Origin: Flavobacteriales bacterium UBA7325
GTDB lineage: Bacteria; Bacteroidota; Bacteroidia; Flavobacteriales_D; Crocinitomicaceae
Direction of reading: 5' to 3'
Assembly (NCBI GenBank): GCA_002471375.1
Contig: DKPV01000025.1
Location: 1 to 27,419 of the forward strand
DNA: 27,419 nucleotides
Shown here: piece by piece, positions 16,467 through 23,417 of the stretch
How positions within the stretch are numbered: the stretch's first letter is position 1
How the letters are laid out: each line of letters begins with the position of its first letter
Program-made: the position numbers and the translations under genes
Notes under the pieces: model-generated
What the model saw: only the letters and a program-made list of their open reading frames with translations
Databases searched by the model: none
Told to the model about the DNA's origin: nothing

Positions 16467-17918
16467 ATGAATAGAATCGCTTTTCTTATATCGTTTATCT
16501 CCTTCGCTTCTATTGGGCAATCTGTGACTGTCTCAGGGTTGGCTCCAAGTTATGTTGGGCAAAACATTGAAGTATATGAAATAGAAGACTATTTCAGCAT
16601 GAAGCAACGCTTAGTGACTTCAACAACTGTTGATTCTGACAGCACATTTTCAATCAGTCTAAACTCCCCATATTTTCAGAAGGTAATAATCAAGGCAAAT
16701 AATAATAGTGGTTTTTTATATATCCAGCCAGATGCGGAATACAAGCTTTTCATCCCTGGAAAGAACAAATATGACCCAGTTCGCCAAAGTGGTAACCAAA
16801 TTGAAATTGGCTTCCTTTCTCTTGATAGCATTGACATCAATTATAAGATATTGAGTTTCCAGAGATGGATCGATAACTTCATAGGCAATAACTATTACCT
16901 AAGAAACAAAGATGCGGCAACATATGTGGAAAATTTAGATCGATTTAAAGAAAACGTTGAAAAAGCGTATAAGCTAGACACATCATTGTTCTTCAAAACT
17001 TATGTGAAGTTCACGATAGCTGGTTTAGACAATGTGAATCACTCTGCAGAACGGAATCGTTATGAGAAGCATGATTTTTATATTAAGCATACTCCTGTTC
17101 AATATCATAATGACGCATACATGGAATATGTGATCAAGTTCTACCAAGAAATGATCCCTCGTCTATCTGCGGAGACAAATGAAGCTGTATATACAGGTGT
17201 CTTACAAAGTAGTCCAACTGAGGTAATGAAGGCATTGTCAACTGAGTATACAATGATCAACCTGAGAATTCGTGAGATGATGATGTTGAATGGACTCAGT
17301 GAAATGTATTTTTCAGATCGTTTTCCGCAGACGAACATCCTCTCAATCCTTGATAGCGTAGCGAATAGAAGCTTATTTAAGGCTAATTCAATCATCGCAA
17401 AAAACCTTAAAGACAGGCTTACGCAACTTGTTCCTGGCGGACCTGCACCAACCTTTGTTCTAATGGAAGATGGTAAGGAGACTAAAACACTTTTGGGCTA
17501 TGAAGGCAGATATGTCTATCTACATTTCCTACACCCTAATCGTATTGAAAATATTAAAGAGCTTCCTTTGCTTGAAAAAATACAAGAAGAGTACAAAGAT
17601 TACGTCGACTTTATTACAATTTACGAGGCGAGAGATTCAATAGATACGAACTTCTTAAAACAAGTTGAAGCACTTAACTGGGACGTTTATGCCATTTCTA
17701 AAGGTAACTCCATTTGGGAGAAATATAGAGTTGAAGCATATCCTCAATACGTACTAATAGATGGTACTGCTACAATTGTTTCCAGCCCTGCTTTAGGTCC
17801 TACCCCTGATGGACAATATCGAACAATCGATAAGTCATTTTTCTATATCAAGAAAGAAGTAGACGCAATGAATGATCCAGGTCGTGGTGAATACGACGGC
17901 ATTAGAGGTGACAACTAA
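16467..17918 (+). CDS. Secreted thioredoxin-fold protein lacking the CxxC motif
   Basis: The 483-residue protein starts with a signal peptide ending near SIGQ (about residue 18). An N-terminal beta domain (about 20-110) recalls the DUF4369-type domain in front of many Bacteroidota TlpA-like proteins, then a helical middle (about 120-310). Residues about 324-470 form a thioredoxin-like domain: GPAPTFVL opens it, YVYLHFLHPNRIENIKELP occupies the place of the usual WxxWCxxC segment, and the cis-proline region EAYPQYVLID is intact at about 423-432. With no cysteines at the active site it cannot work as a thiol-disulfide oxidoreductase, so it is probably a binding or structural relative. It lies 54 bases after coaD on the same strand; co-transcription is possible but no motif proves it. 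It ends 4 bases from the convergent rhomboid gene. Confidence 0.82.
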   Translation: MNRIAFLISFISFASIGQSVTVSGLAPSYVGQNIEVYEIEDYFSMKQRLVTSTTVDSDSTFSISLNSPYFQKVIIKANNNSGFLYIQPDAEYKLFIPGKNKYDPVRQSGNQIEIGFLSLDSIDINYKILSFQRWIDNFIGNNYYLRNKDAATYVENLDRFKENVEKAYKLDTSLFFKTYVKFTIAGLDNVNHSAERNRYEKHDFYIKHTPVQYHNDAYMEYVIKFYQEMIPRLSAETNEAVYTGVLQSSPTEVMKALSTEYTMINLRIREMMMLNGLSEMYFSDRFPQTNILSILDSVANRSLFKANSIIAKNLKDRLTQLVPGGPAPTFVLMEDGKETKTLLGYEGRYVYLHFLHPNRIENIKELPLLEKIQEEYKDYVDFITIYEARDSIDTNFLKQVEALNWDVYAISKGNSIWEKYRVEAYPQYVLIDGTATIVSSPALGPTPDGQYRTIDKSFFYIKKEVDAMNDPGRGEYDGIRGDN

Positions 17919-17928
17919 TGACTTAGTT
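17913..17928. other. Inverted repeat holding both convergent stop codons
   Basis: AACTAA (17913-17918) and TTAGTT (17923-17928) pair perfectly around TGAC. The two TAA stop codons of the thioredoxin-fold gene and the rhomboid gene form the inner halves of the arms. There is no T run, so terminator strength is doubtful. Confidence 0.4.
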
Positions 17929-18495
17929 CAAAGAAGTCTTGTTGCGGTATGCAAACCCAAAGACAGCGCCCATTACTCCTCCTGAAATATGAGCGAATTG
18001 AGAAATGCTATCACTCTGAAAGCTCTGGACAATTTCTTGTCCTATAAATAGAACAGCAATCAGGATAAATGTCAACGGAATTTTATTTCCTCGCATATCT
18101 ATAAGTGAGCTGAGCACGAAGAACATAAATACAATTCCGCTTGCTCCAATTAATGTGTGCTCCCAAAATATTATATGAACGAGAGCAGTTAAGATTCCCG
18201 TAATGATGAACATACCCAACAATCGTTTTACACCGTATCTTCTCTCCACAAAAGGCCCTAGTAAGAGAATTATTGACACATTTCCGATAAGATGAGTCAT
18301 ACTCACATGCCCCATGGTATATCCGACCGTACTCACATACCATTTCCAATTCGTGAGTTGAAAATCACCCTCCAACTTAAAGATTCGAGGAATAGTTCCA
18401 TCCATCTGAAATAAAAAATAAACAGCCACCGCAACTGTGGAAAAGGCAATAGTAAACGGAGCGTTAAAAGATATCCTCATGCGTAGTAATTTCAT
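17923..18495 (-). CDS. Rhomboid family intramembrane serine protease
   Basis: Rhomboids cut transmembrane segments within the membrane with a Ser-His dyad. This 190-residue protein has six hydrophobic segments, the minimal rhomboid core. The conserved helix 2 segment HLIGN (H68, N72) is present, the nucleophile is Ser119 in GASGIVF, and the catalytic His is H169 in AHISGGVMGAVFG. The first loop is short. The ATG at 18493-18495 is used; an ATG five codons later would also work. It is divergent from the nitroreductase gene and ends 4 bases from the convergent thioredoxin-fold gene. The substrate cannot be told from sequence. Confidence 0.94.
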   Translation of the reverse strand: MKLLRMRISFNAPFTIAFSTVAVAVYFLFQMDGTIPRIFKLEGDFQLTNWKWYVSTVGYTMGHVSMTHLIGNVSIILLLGPFVERRYGVKRLLGMFIITGILTALVHIIFWEHTLIGASGIVFMFFVLSSLIDMRGNKIPLTFILIAVLFIGQEIVQSFQSDSISQFAHISGGVMGAVFGFAYRNKTSLN

Positions 18496-18551
18496 TGTGC
18501 AAGATAAGCACTCTAGCTTTATTTCGTAATTTTAGAGCTTTATTTTTAACT

Positions 18552-19133
18552 ATGAGATTTAATCTTTCTGAAATCAACGAACTCATTCGTGAACGAAGAA
18601 CAATCTATCCGGAACAATTCAGTGAAAGACAGGTACATCGCGAACAAGTTGAGGTAATATTAAATAATGCGCAATGGGCACCCACGCACGGTAATACTCA
18701 ACCTTGGAGGTTTAAAGTATTTATGGAAGAGAGTCGTGAGTTGCTTAGCGATTTTTTAGGCAAGACATACTTAGAGAAAGTACCGAAAGAGGACCAGGTT
18801 GATACAAAACTGGCCAAATTACTTCAGCGTCCATTGAAATCATCTGTAGCTATTGCTGTATGTATGGAACGCCAAAAAGAAGAGAGAATTTTAGAAATAG
18901 AAGAAATAGAAGCAGTTGCCTGTGCGATTCAAAACATGCACTTGACTTGCACGGCTTATGGTCTTGGAGGTTTTTGGTCTACACCTAAGCTAATCTACAC
19001 AGAAGAAATGAATGAGTTTCTTGGATTGAGCGAGAAGGATAAGTGCTTAGGTATATTCTATATTGGGTATCCTGCCATCAAATGGCCAAAAGCTCACCGA
19101 AAACCAATTGAGTATACAACTGAATGGAAATAA
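18552..19133 (+). CDS. Nitroreductase family protein (FMN-dependent)
   Basis: I chose the ATG at 18552, giving MRFNLSEINELIRERRTI and 193 residues. A longer frame from TTG at 18495 would overlap the divergent rhomboid start and is unlikely. The N-terminal RERRTI is the usual phosphate-binding segment for FMN, NAQWAPTHGNTQPWRF at about 45-60 is the family's signature near the flavin, and GLGGFWSTP with LGIFYIGYPA near the C terminus completes the fold. Members form FMN dimers and reduce nitro, quinone or other electron-poor compounds with NAD(P)H; the natural substrate is not predictable. The next gene starts 12 bases downstream. Confidence 0.92.
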   Translation: MRFNLSEINELIRERRTIYPEQFSERQVHREQVEVILNNAQWAPTHGNTQPWRFKVFMEESRELLSDFLGKTYLEKVPKEDQVDTKLAKLLQRPLKSSVAIAVCMERQKEERILEIEEIEAVACAIQNMHLTCTAYGLGGFWSTPKLIYTEEMNEFLGLSEKDKCLGIFYIGYPAIKWPKAHRKPIEYTTEWK

Positions 19134-19145
19134 GTCAAATTTAGA

Positions 19146-19556
19146 ATGGACAATCCAATAGATAACGTAGTTGACTTAGGCCTAGTAAATTACACTAAGC
19201 ATCCTGATAACCCTAGGTACATCATATATCGCTTTGCAGACGAAGGCAGAGCAAGTTCTTTTGAAAAGAAACTAGTGGAACAAGATATTTGGTTTGAAAA
19301 AGGATCTCAAGAGCGAAAAAAGGGTGAATTCACACTTTTCGGTATTCATAAGAATGACTACAAAAAGACGGAGAAAATTAATTATGCTGTTGAAGCAGAG
19401 CATAAGAAACCATTTATCCCCTATAGAGGCTTTCGGTATTTTTTAATGATCATCTCATTTAGTCTACTGCTAATTGCGATTCTTGGATATTGTAATTCGC
19501 GTGGAGAGCTCAGATCACACAATGAAGTACTTGATTCAATCAATGAGTCAAAATAA
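19146..19556 (+). CDS. Small protein with one C-terminal membrane helix, unknown
   Basis: The 136-residue protein has a charged N-terminal domain of about 90 residues, with RYIIYRFADEGRASSFEKKL suggesting a small alpha/beta fold, and a single hydrophobic helix at about 97-116 followed by a short polar tail. The N-terminal domain probably faces the cytoplasm, since there is no signal peptide. I do not recognise the family. It begins 12 bases after the nitroreductase stop, so the two are probably co-transcribed. The ATG at 19146 is the only reasonable start. Confidence 0.75.
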   Translation: MDNPIDNVVDLGLVNYTKHPDNPRYIIYRFADEGRASSFEKKLVEQDIWFEKGSQERKKGEFTLFGIHKNDYKKTEKINYAVEAEHKKPFIPYRGFRYFLMIISFSLLLIAILGYCNSRGELRSHNEVLDSINESK

Positions 19557-19591
19557 TTGAAATATTATCACGTTCTTAGCTGCAACGGAAT

Positions 19592-20362
19592 ATGAAATAC
19601 TTGATATCCATACTGTTTTGTGCTTTGCTCATGGGTGCTTTTGCCCAATCAAAGCCCAAGTCATTAAAGCGTAAAGGTGCGCTTCCTGCATATTTCGGTG
19701 TTGAAGTAAGGCCAGTTTTCCCCTCAAAATTTCTTGGAGAGACTTATCTTGAGTTAGAATCTCAGGGTTTCGTTACTACGCTAACCCAGAAGCCGGGGTA
19801 TGGATTTGGTGGAATCGTGCGGGCTGGAATCACTAAATTAATCGCATTCGAATCGGGGATTAATTTCACACGAAGAAACTTCGATTTAACCATGGAATTG
19901 GCAGATTCAAACTCATATGCTGAAGACCAGCTAGGCTTCATTGAATATGCGGTCCCAATCAATGGATTGTTCTACATTCAGCTATCTAAGGAGCTTTTTA
20001 TGAATGCCTCCATTGGAGTTGCTATTACTTATCAACCTACGGATATTGGTGTCGTGAATCAACCCGGAGGTCTTCACACTTATCGACATACTGGCTTAAC
20101 ACGTGAAAAAGTTGGTGCCTCTTTGAATGCTGATCTTGGGTTCGAATACCGAACTAAAAAGCAAGGCTTCTTCTATCTAGGAGGTTCAGCAAGAGTGCCT
20201 TTCGCCCCACTCTTTGACTTGGTAGCTGACTGGGAATATCAAGGTAATTTCATCCGTGTAGACGGCCCTGTGGATGGGTCATTTCTATCAATCGACTTGA
20301 AGTATTTCTTCCCTATAGTAAGAAACAAAGGACCACAGCCTGAGTTGGGACCTTTACAGTGA
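19592..20362 (+). CDS. Outer-membrane beta-barrel protein
   Basis: The 256-residue protein starts with a signal peptide (MKYLISILFCALLMGAFAQ) followed by a short basic stretch. The rest alternates polar and hydrophobic residues in many short strands, several with Gly and aromatic ends, such as YGFGGIVRAGITKLIAFESG, INFTRRNFDL, LFMNASIGVAITY and LNADLGFEYRTK. It closes with SIDLKYFFP and a short proline-rich tail, so the barrel's last strand is not the very end. This is the layout of small PorT/OmpW-like barrels common in Bacteroidota. Function is unknown. It follows the small membrane protein by 35 bases and precedes a lipoprotein gene by 54. Confidence 0.78.
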   Translation: MKYLISILFCALLMGAFAQSKPKSLKRKGALPAYFGVEVRPVFPSKFLGETYLELESQGFVTTLTQKPGYGFGGIVRAGITKLIAFESGINFTRRNFDLTMELADSNSYAEDQLGFIEYAVPINGLFYIQLSKELFMNASIGVAITYQPTDIGVVNQPGGLHTYRHTGLTREKVGASLNADLGFEYRTKKQGFFYLGGSARVPFAPLFDLVADWEYQGNFIRVDGPVDGSFLSIDLKYFFPIVRNKGPQPELGPLQ

Positions 20363-20416
20363 TCAAATGTAAATTATTGGAACAGTATTTGCTATTTTTA
20401 ATGAAAATACGACCTT

Positions 20417-20884
20417 ATGAAAAGCCTAAAGACTGCGTTCATTCTACTTCTTCTAGTATTTCCCATATTAAGTAGTTGCCATAAGAATTCATTTGGAACA
20501 ACTCCTGAACAAAAAATTGTTGGGACATGGCTTTTTGAGAAAGTTAAATTCAAACCAAAAGGAAATATTTCCTACACAGACTTCACAGACGCTTATGTTA
20601 ATTGTACCGTGACATTTAATGATGACTGGACGCTCACTGCATATGATGCGAAATCGGACATTACAGCCTATGGCTCATGGTATATTGACTGGTACACGAA
20701 CTATGATGAAGATGATGTTACTGAATCTACGGTTTATGTGCTCATTGGAACCATGGACAATACGAGCTTAGGAATCATCAATGATGTTTACTGGGATGAA
20801 CTCGTTGTTTCGAATAAAAAACTTACTGCAATTGAAGAAAAGGATAGTGGTAAGTACAAATACACAATGACTCGGGTTGACTAG
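20417..20884 (+). CDS. Lipocalin-like lipoprotein
   Basis: The 155-residue protein has a lipoprotein signal with the lipobox LSSC (Cys at residue 21), so it is probably anchored to a membrane facing the periplasm or the surface. The mature part begins with KIVGTWLFEKVKF, which resembles the conserved opening of Bacteroidota lipocalin-like proteins (xGxW), then alternates beta strands, including CTVTFNDDWTLTAYDAKSD and GSWYIDWYT, and ends with the strand YKYTMTRVD. These small barrels may bind hydrophobic ligands, but none is known here. It lies in the plus-strand series downstream of the outer-membrane barrel gene and just upstream of a decayed barrel gene. Confidence 0.8.
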   Translation: MKSLKTAFILLLLVFPILSSCHKNSFGTTPEQKIVGTWLFEKVKFKPKGNISYTDFTDAYVNCTVTFNDDWTLTAYDAKSDITAYGSWYIDWYTNYDEDDVTESTVYVLIGTMDNTSLGIINDVYWDELVVSNKKLTAIEEKDSGKYKYTMTRVD

Positions 20885-20935
20885 AATCATCTCTATTCCT
20901 TTTCAGTAAATAAGAGATAACTCATCTATCAGAAT

Positions 20936-20947
20936 TATACTAGTATA
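20936..20947. other. 12-base perfect palindrome upstream of the pseudogene
   Basis: TATACTAGTATA reads the same on both strands. It lies 52 bases after the lipoprotein stop, just before the decayed gene, where a regulator could once have bound. It could also be chance in AT-rich DNA. Confidence 0.3.
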
Positions 20948-20969
20948 GGAACTTCTGCGTTAAGAACAT

Positions 20970-21640
20970 TTAAGATCAATATGTATACTAATATTCGCAG
21001 GACCATTCGCACTAATAGCTCAAACCTCTTCATTCGGACTTGAATCTGGAATAACAGCTTCTTTTAAACCTGAAAAGAATTACAACTTTCTTGATCCAAA
21101 CCTTGGCTTCGTAATTAATGGCCTCTATGAAAACAAATTTGGATCACTTTTCCTGAAAACTGGTGCAGGTTTCGAGCAAAAGAGTTGTAGGTCCACCGTT
21201 CAGTTCTCAGATGATTATGGGATTATTACTGGGGATCACACCACGAAGTATTATCATGATTACATAACCGTAAGTCAACAAGCCGGTATTTATTACGGAG
21301 GTAATGTTTTTTTTGGATTCTCCAGTCTCGGCGTTAGCGGATCAAGGTACATGGCTACTCATGTCAAATCAGATGCGATCGTAATTGACGGGGTCACCTA
21401 TCCTCCACCGAATAGCACAACAAACAATGGTTCTCATATGATGTTACAGCTCTTGTTAAAACAGGACTAGGAGTTAAAATTGGAGAGAATAATCAACTGT
21501 ACCTTCTTGACTCATATTCACATGCCTTTCTAGCTCAATGGGGCACTTCAGACCCGAGTGCACTTGTACCTTGGAAAAACAAGACTGCTTCGATTAAAAT
21601 TAGATATTCTCATTCCTTTCAGATTTTTCGTTTTCTTTGA
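20970..21640 (+). pseudogene. Decayed outer-membrane beta-barrel protein gene
   Basis: This stretch, otherwise empty of genes, reads as one protein in two frames. Frame one, from about 20970, gives a signal-peptide-like ICILIFAGPFALIAQ followed by barrel-like strands (SFGLESGITASFKPEKN, LFLKTGAGFEQK, AGIYYGGNVFFGFSSLG). It ends at a TAG at 21468-21470. Frame two picks up at about 21437 with YDVTALVKTGLGVKIGENN, continues to YSHSFQIFRFL and stops with TGA at 21638-21640. The switch must lie between 21416 and 21467 and needs loss of one base or gain of two. No ATG, GTG or TTG lies in frame before the signal peptide; TTA stands where a start would be and a stop lies just upstream (20961-20963). 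So it has at least two lesions: no start and a frameshift. The cupin ATG follows four bases after the old stop. An assembly error could explain the frameshift but less easily the missing start. Confidence 0.8.
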
Positions 21641-21643
21641 TCT

Positions 21644-22117
21644 ATGAATGATCACATTGAAAAACTAATCAAGCATTTCAACCTTCTTGAACACCCTGAA
21701 GGTGGATATTATAATGAAGTCTATCGATCTCCTATTGACATACCAGGTAGAGATCGCCAGCTCATGACATCCATTTATTTCTTGCTAAGATCTCAAGATG
21801 TCTCGCACTTTCATCGTATTAAAAGTGATGAATTGTGGTTTTTTCATTCAGGAAGCCCACTAATCGTTCATACGCTTGACTCTGAAGGGCACAAGGAGCA
21901 TCTTTTGGGCATGGACATGGAAAAAGGGCAGGCACCTCAAGTTCTAGTGAAAGCAGAAACTATCTTTGGATCCACTGTTTCAGATCCAGACAGTTATTCT
22001 CTTGTCTCTTGCGCTGTTGCGCCTGGATTTGACTTCAGGGACTTCGAATTATTCAAGACCAATGAACTTCTTGAAGCGTATCCGGATGAGGAGGAGATTA
22101 TTCGTCGTTTGACTTAA
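21644..22117 (+). CDS. DUF985 (Cupin_5) family cupin protein
   Basis: This 157-residue cytoplasmic protein is a single-domain cupin of the DUF985 family. It opens with LIKHFNLLEHPEGGYYNEVY, a family hallmark, then TSIYFLL, SHFHRIKSDELWFFHSG and SYSLVSCAVAPGFDFRDFEL near the end, all in the family order. The His and Glu residues of the SHFHR...DELW segment sit where cupins hold metal or sugar ligands. The activity is unknown; the family is sometimes compared with sugar isomerases or epimerases. The ATG follows the end of the pseudogene by four bases, suggesting that it was once coupled to it. Its last 20 bases overlap the end of the convergent Asp-box gene. Confidence 0.9.
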   Translation: MNDHIEKLIKHFNLLEHPEGGYYNEVYRSPIDIPGRDRQLMTSIYFLLRSQDVSHFHRIKSDELWFFHSGSPLIVHTLDSEGHKEHLLGMDMEKGQAPQVLVKAETIFGSTVSDPDSYSLVSCAVAPGFDFRDFELFKTNELLEAYPDEEEIIRRLT

Positions 22118-23417
22118 CTGGAGTCAGAAAATTAAAAAGCTCCTCGTCATGAATTAAGGACACCCAAAGAGACGCCTTTCCATCATCATACCTTGGCCAA
22201 ATTGGCCGAACTACCCCATCAACAGCTGCAATGTTCAAGTAATCACCAAAGAAGAAATTTGGATTAGGTGTAATCGGTTTTGCAGAAACTCTCGATTCTA
22301 CAAAGTTCTTTCCACCATCAATAGATCCTGCCACGTAAACATCTGTTTGGATATCCGTGTAGTTCCGTCTATCATAATAAACGAAATACAAGTATCCTGT
22401 TGATTGATCAATATCCATCCAAGTGAAAAACTGATGTTTATTTGAGTCATCCTGGTTCACCATAATTGGTTCAGACCATGTTTCTCCGCCATCTGCAGAT
22501 TTCATCAACCAAACATCCGTATCATCAGATCCATTACGCTGATCACACCAATTTAAGTAAAGTGTTCCACGATTTGGACCATTACTCAGATCACACTTTA
22601 AGATTGGAAGCCCATTTGCACGTGACATACCTGGAATATCGAGTGTCCATCCACCCCAATGCTTTTCGAGTGCTTTCTCCTCAGGCAACCACGTTTCTCC
22701 AGCATCTAATGACTTTTGCATTACCAGACCATTTGGTCCTGTCCAGGTAACATATAGTTCACCATTAGGGCCTACAGCAGGAACAGCGCCTTCTACAGTG
22801 TCATCATCATCAATACAATCGCCACCATTTTTCGATATTCTCAACGGCTTCGACCATGTTTTCCCTTGATCACTTGATTTTGAAAAAACGATTATTGAGC
22901 TGTCCATTGGGTCCGCAGAATTGTACGCATCAAATTGCGTCCAAGTCATGTAGAGCTCGTTGTTTGTTGGATTAACCACTACCCAATGTTTATCCTGCAC
23001 TTTGGTACCATTTGGTTCCGGAAAAGACCCATCATCAAACGTCTTGCAGACCTTATTTGCTGATTGACAAACGATTCGGTCCAAGTGAGAGGTTTTATCG
23101 TAACTCGCTAAATGAAAATAGTATGGACGGCCTTTCGTATCAAAAATGGTTACGGGATCACCATAGACTCCATAAGGGCTCTCAAGTGTCTTACTCTTCC
23201 ACGTTTTACCACCATTTTTAGAATAGTAATAATCCGTAAGTACAGAACCAGCAATCATGATCCGTGGCTTTTTTGGATGTATCGCAATGGATGGCTCAAT
23301 TTGAGCGTATGGATAAGTGGTACCGTCCGGTCGAGGAAGCTTTACCTGCTCAAAATCAGATTGAGCAAAACTTATCATGTTTGCAGCTAAAACTGCGACT
23401 AGAACGAATGACTTCAT
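22098..23417 (-). CDS. Secreted BNR/Asp-box beta-propeller protein (sialidase-like fold)
   Basis: The 439-residue protein has a signal peptide ending near SFAQ (residue 19) and five Asp-boxes (SxDxGxTW type) at about 66-73, 182-188, 236-243, 307-314 and 365-372, the last degenerate (SIDGGKNF). These mark the turns of a six-bladed sialidase-type propeller. I do not find the RIP/arginine triad typical of true sialidases, so although such proteins are often named exo-alpha-sialidase, hydrolysis of sialic acid is unproven. Conserved Asp/Glu clusters (CIDDDDTVEGAVPAVG at about 201-216) may bind metal. Its ATG overlaps the stop of the M61 peptidase gene (TAATG on the minus strand), so the two are translationally coupled. 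Its 3' end overlaps the convergent cupin gene by 20 bases. Confidence 0.85.
   Translation of the reverse strand: MKSFVLVAVLAANMISFAQSDFEQVKLPRPDGTTYPYAQIEPSIAIHPKKPRIMIAGSVLTDYYYSKNGGKTWKSKTLESPYGVYGDPVTIFDTKGRPYYFHLASYDKTSHLDRIVCQSANKVCKTFDDGSFPEPNGTKVQDKHWVVVNPTNNELYMTWTQFDAYNSADPMDSSIIVFSKSSDQGKTWSKPLRISKNGGDCIDDDDTVEGAVPAVGPNGELYVTWTGPNGLVMQKSLDAGETWLPEEKALEKHWGGWTLDIPGMSRANGLPILKCDLSNGPNRGTLYLNWCDQRNGSDDTDVWLMKSADGGETWSEPIMVNQDDSNKHQFFTWMDIDQSTGYLYFVYYDRRNYTDIQTDVYVAGSIDGGKNFVESRVSAKPITPNPNFFFGDYLNIAAVDGVVRPIWPRYDDGKASLWVSLIHDEELFNFLTPVKSNDE

Noticed and set aside
18495..18551. TTG-initiated N-terminal extension of the nitroreductase
   Set aside because: It would overlap the rhomboid start codon, and family members begin close to the RERRTI segment; the ATG at 18552 fits.
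20943..20955. A 13-base exact match to one arm of the yeast FRT recombination site (GTATAGGAACTTC)
   Set aside because: The opposite arm and the standard spacer are missing, so it is not a working FRT site or an engineered scar. A single 13-base match is most simply coincidence.
20981..21043. ATG at 20981 as the start of a small gene
   Set aside because: Its frame stops after 20 codons at 21041-21043 and is not the frame of the signal-peptide-like stretch of the pseudogene.
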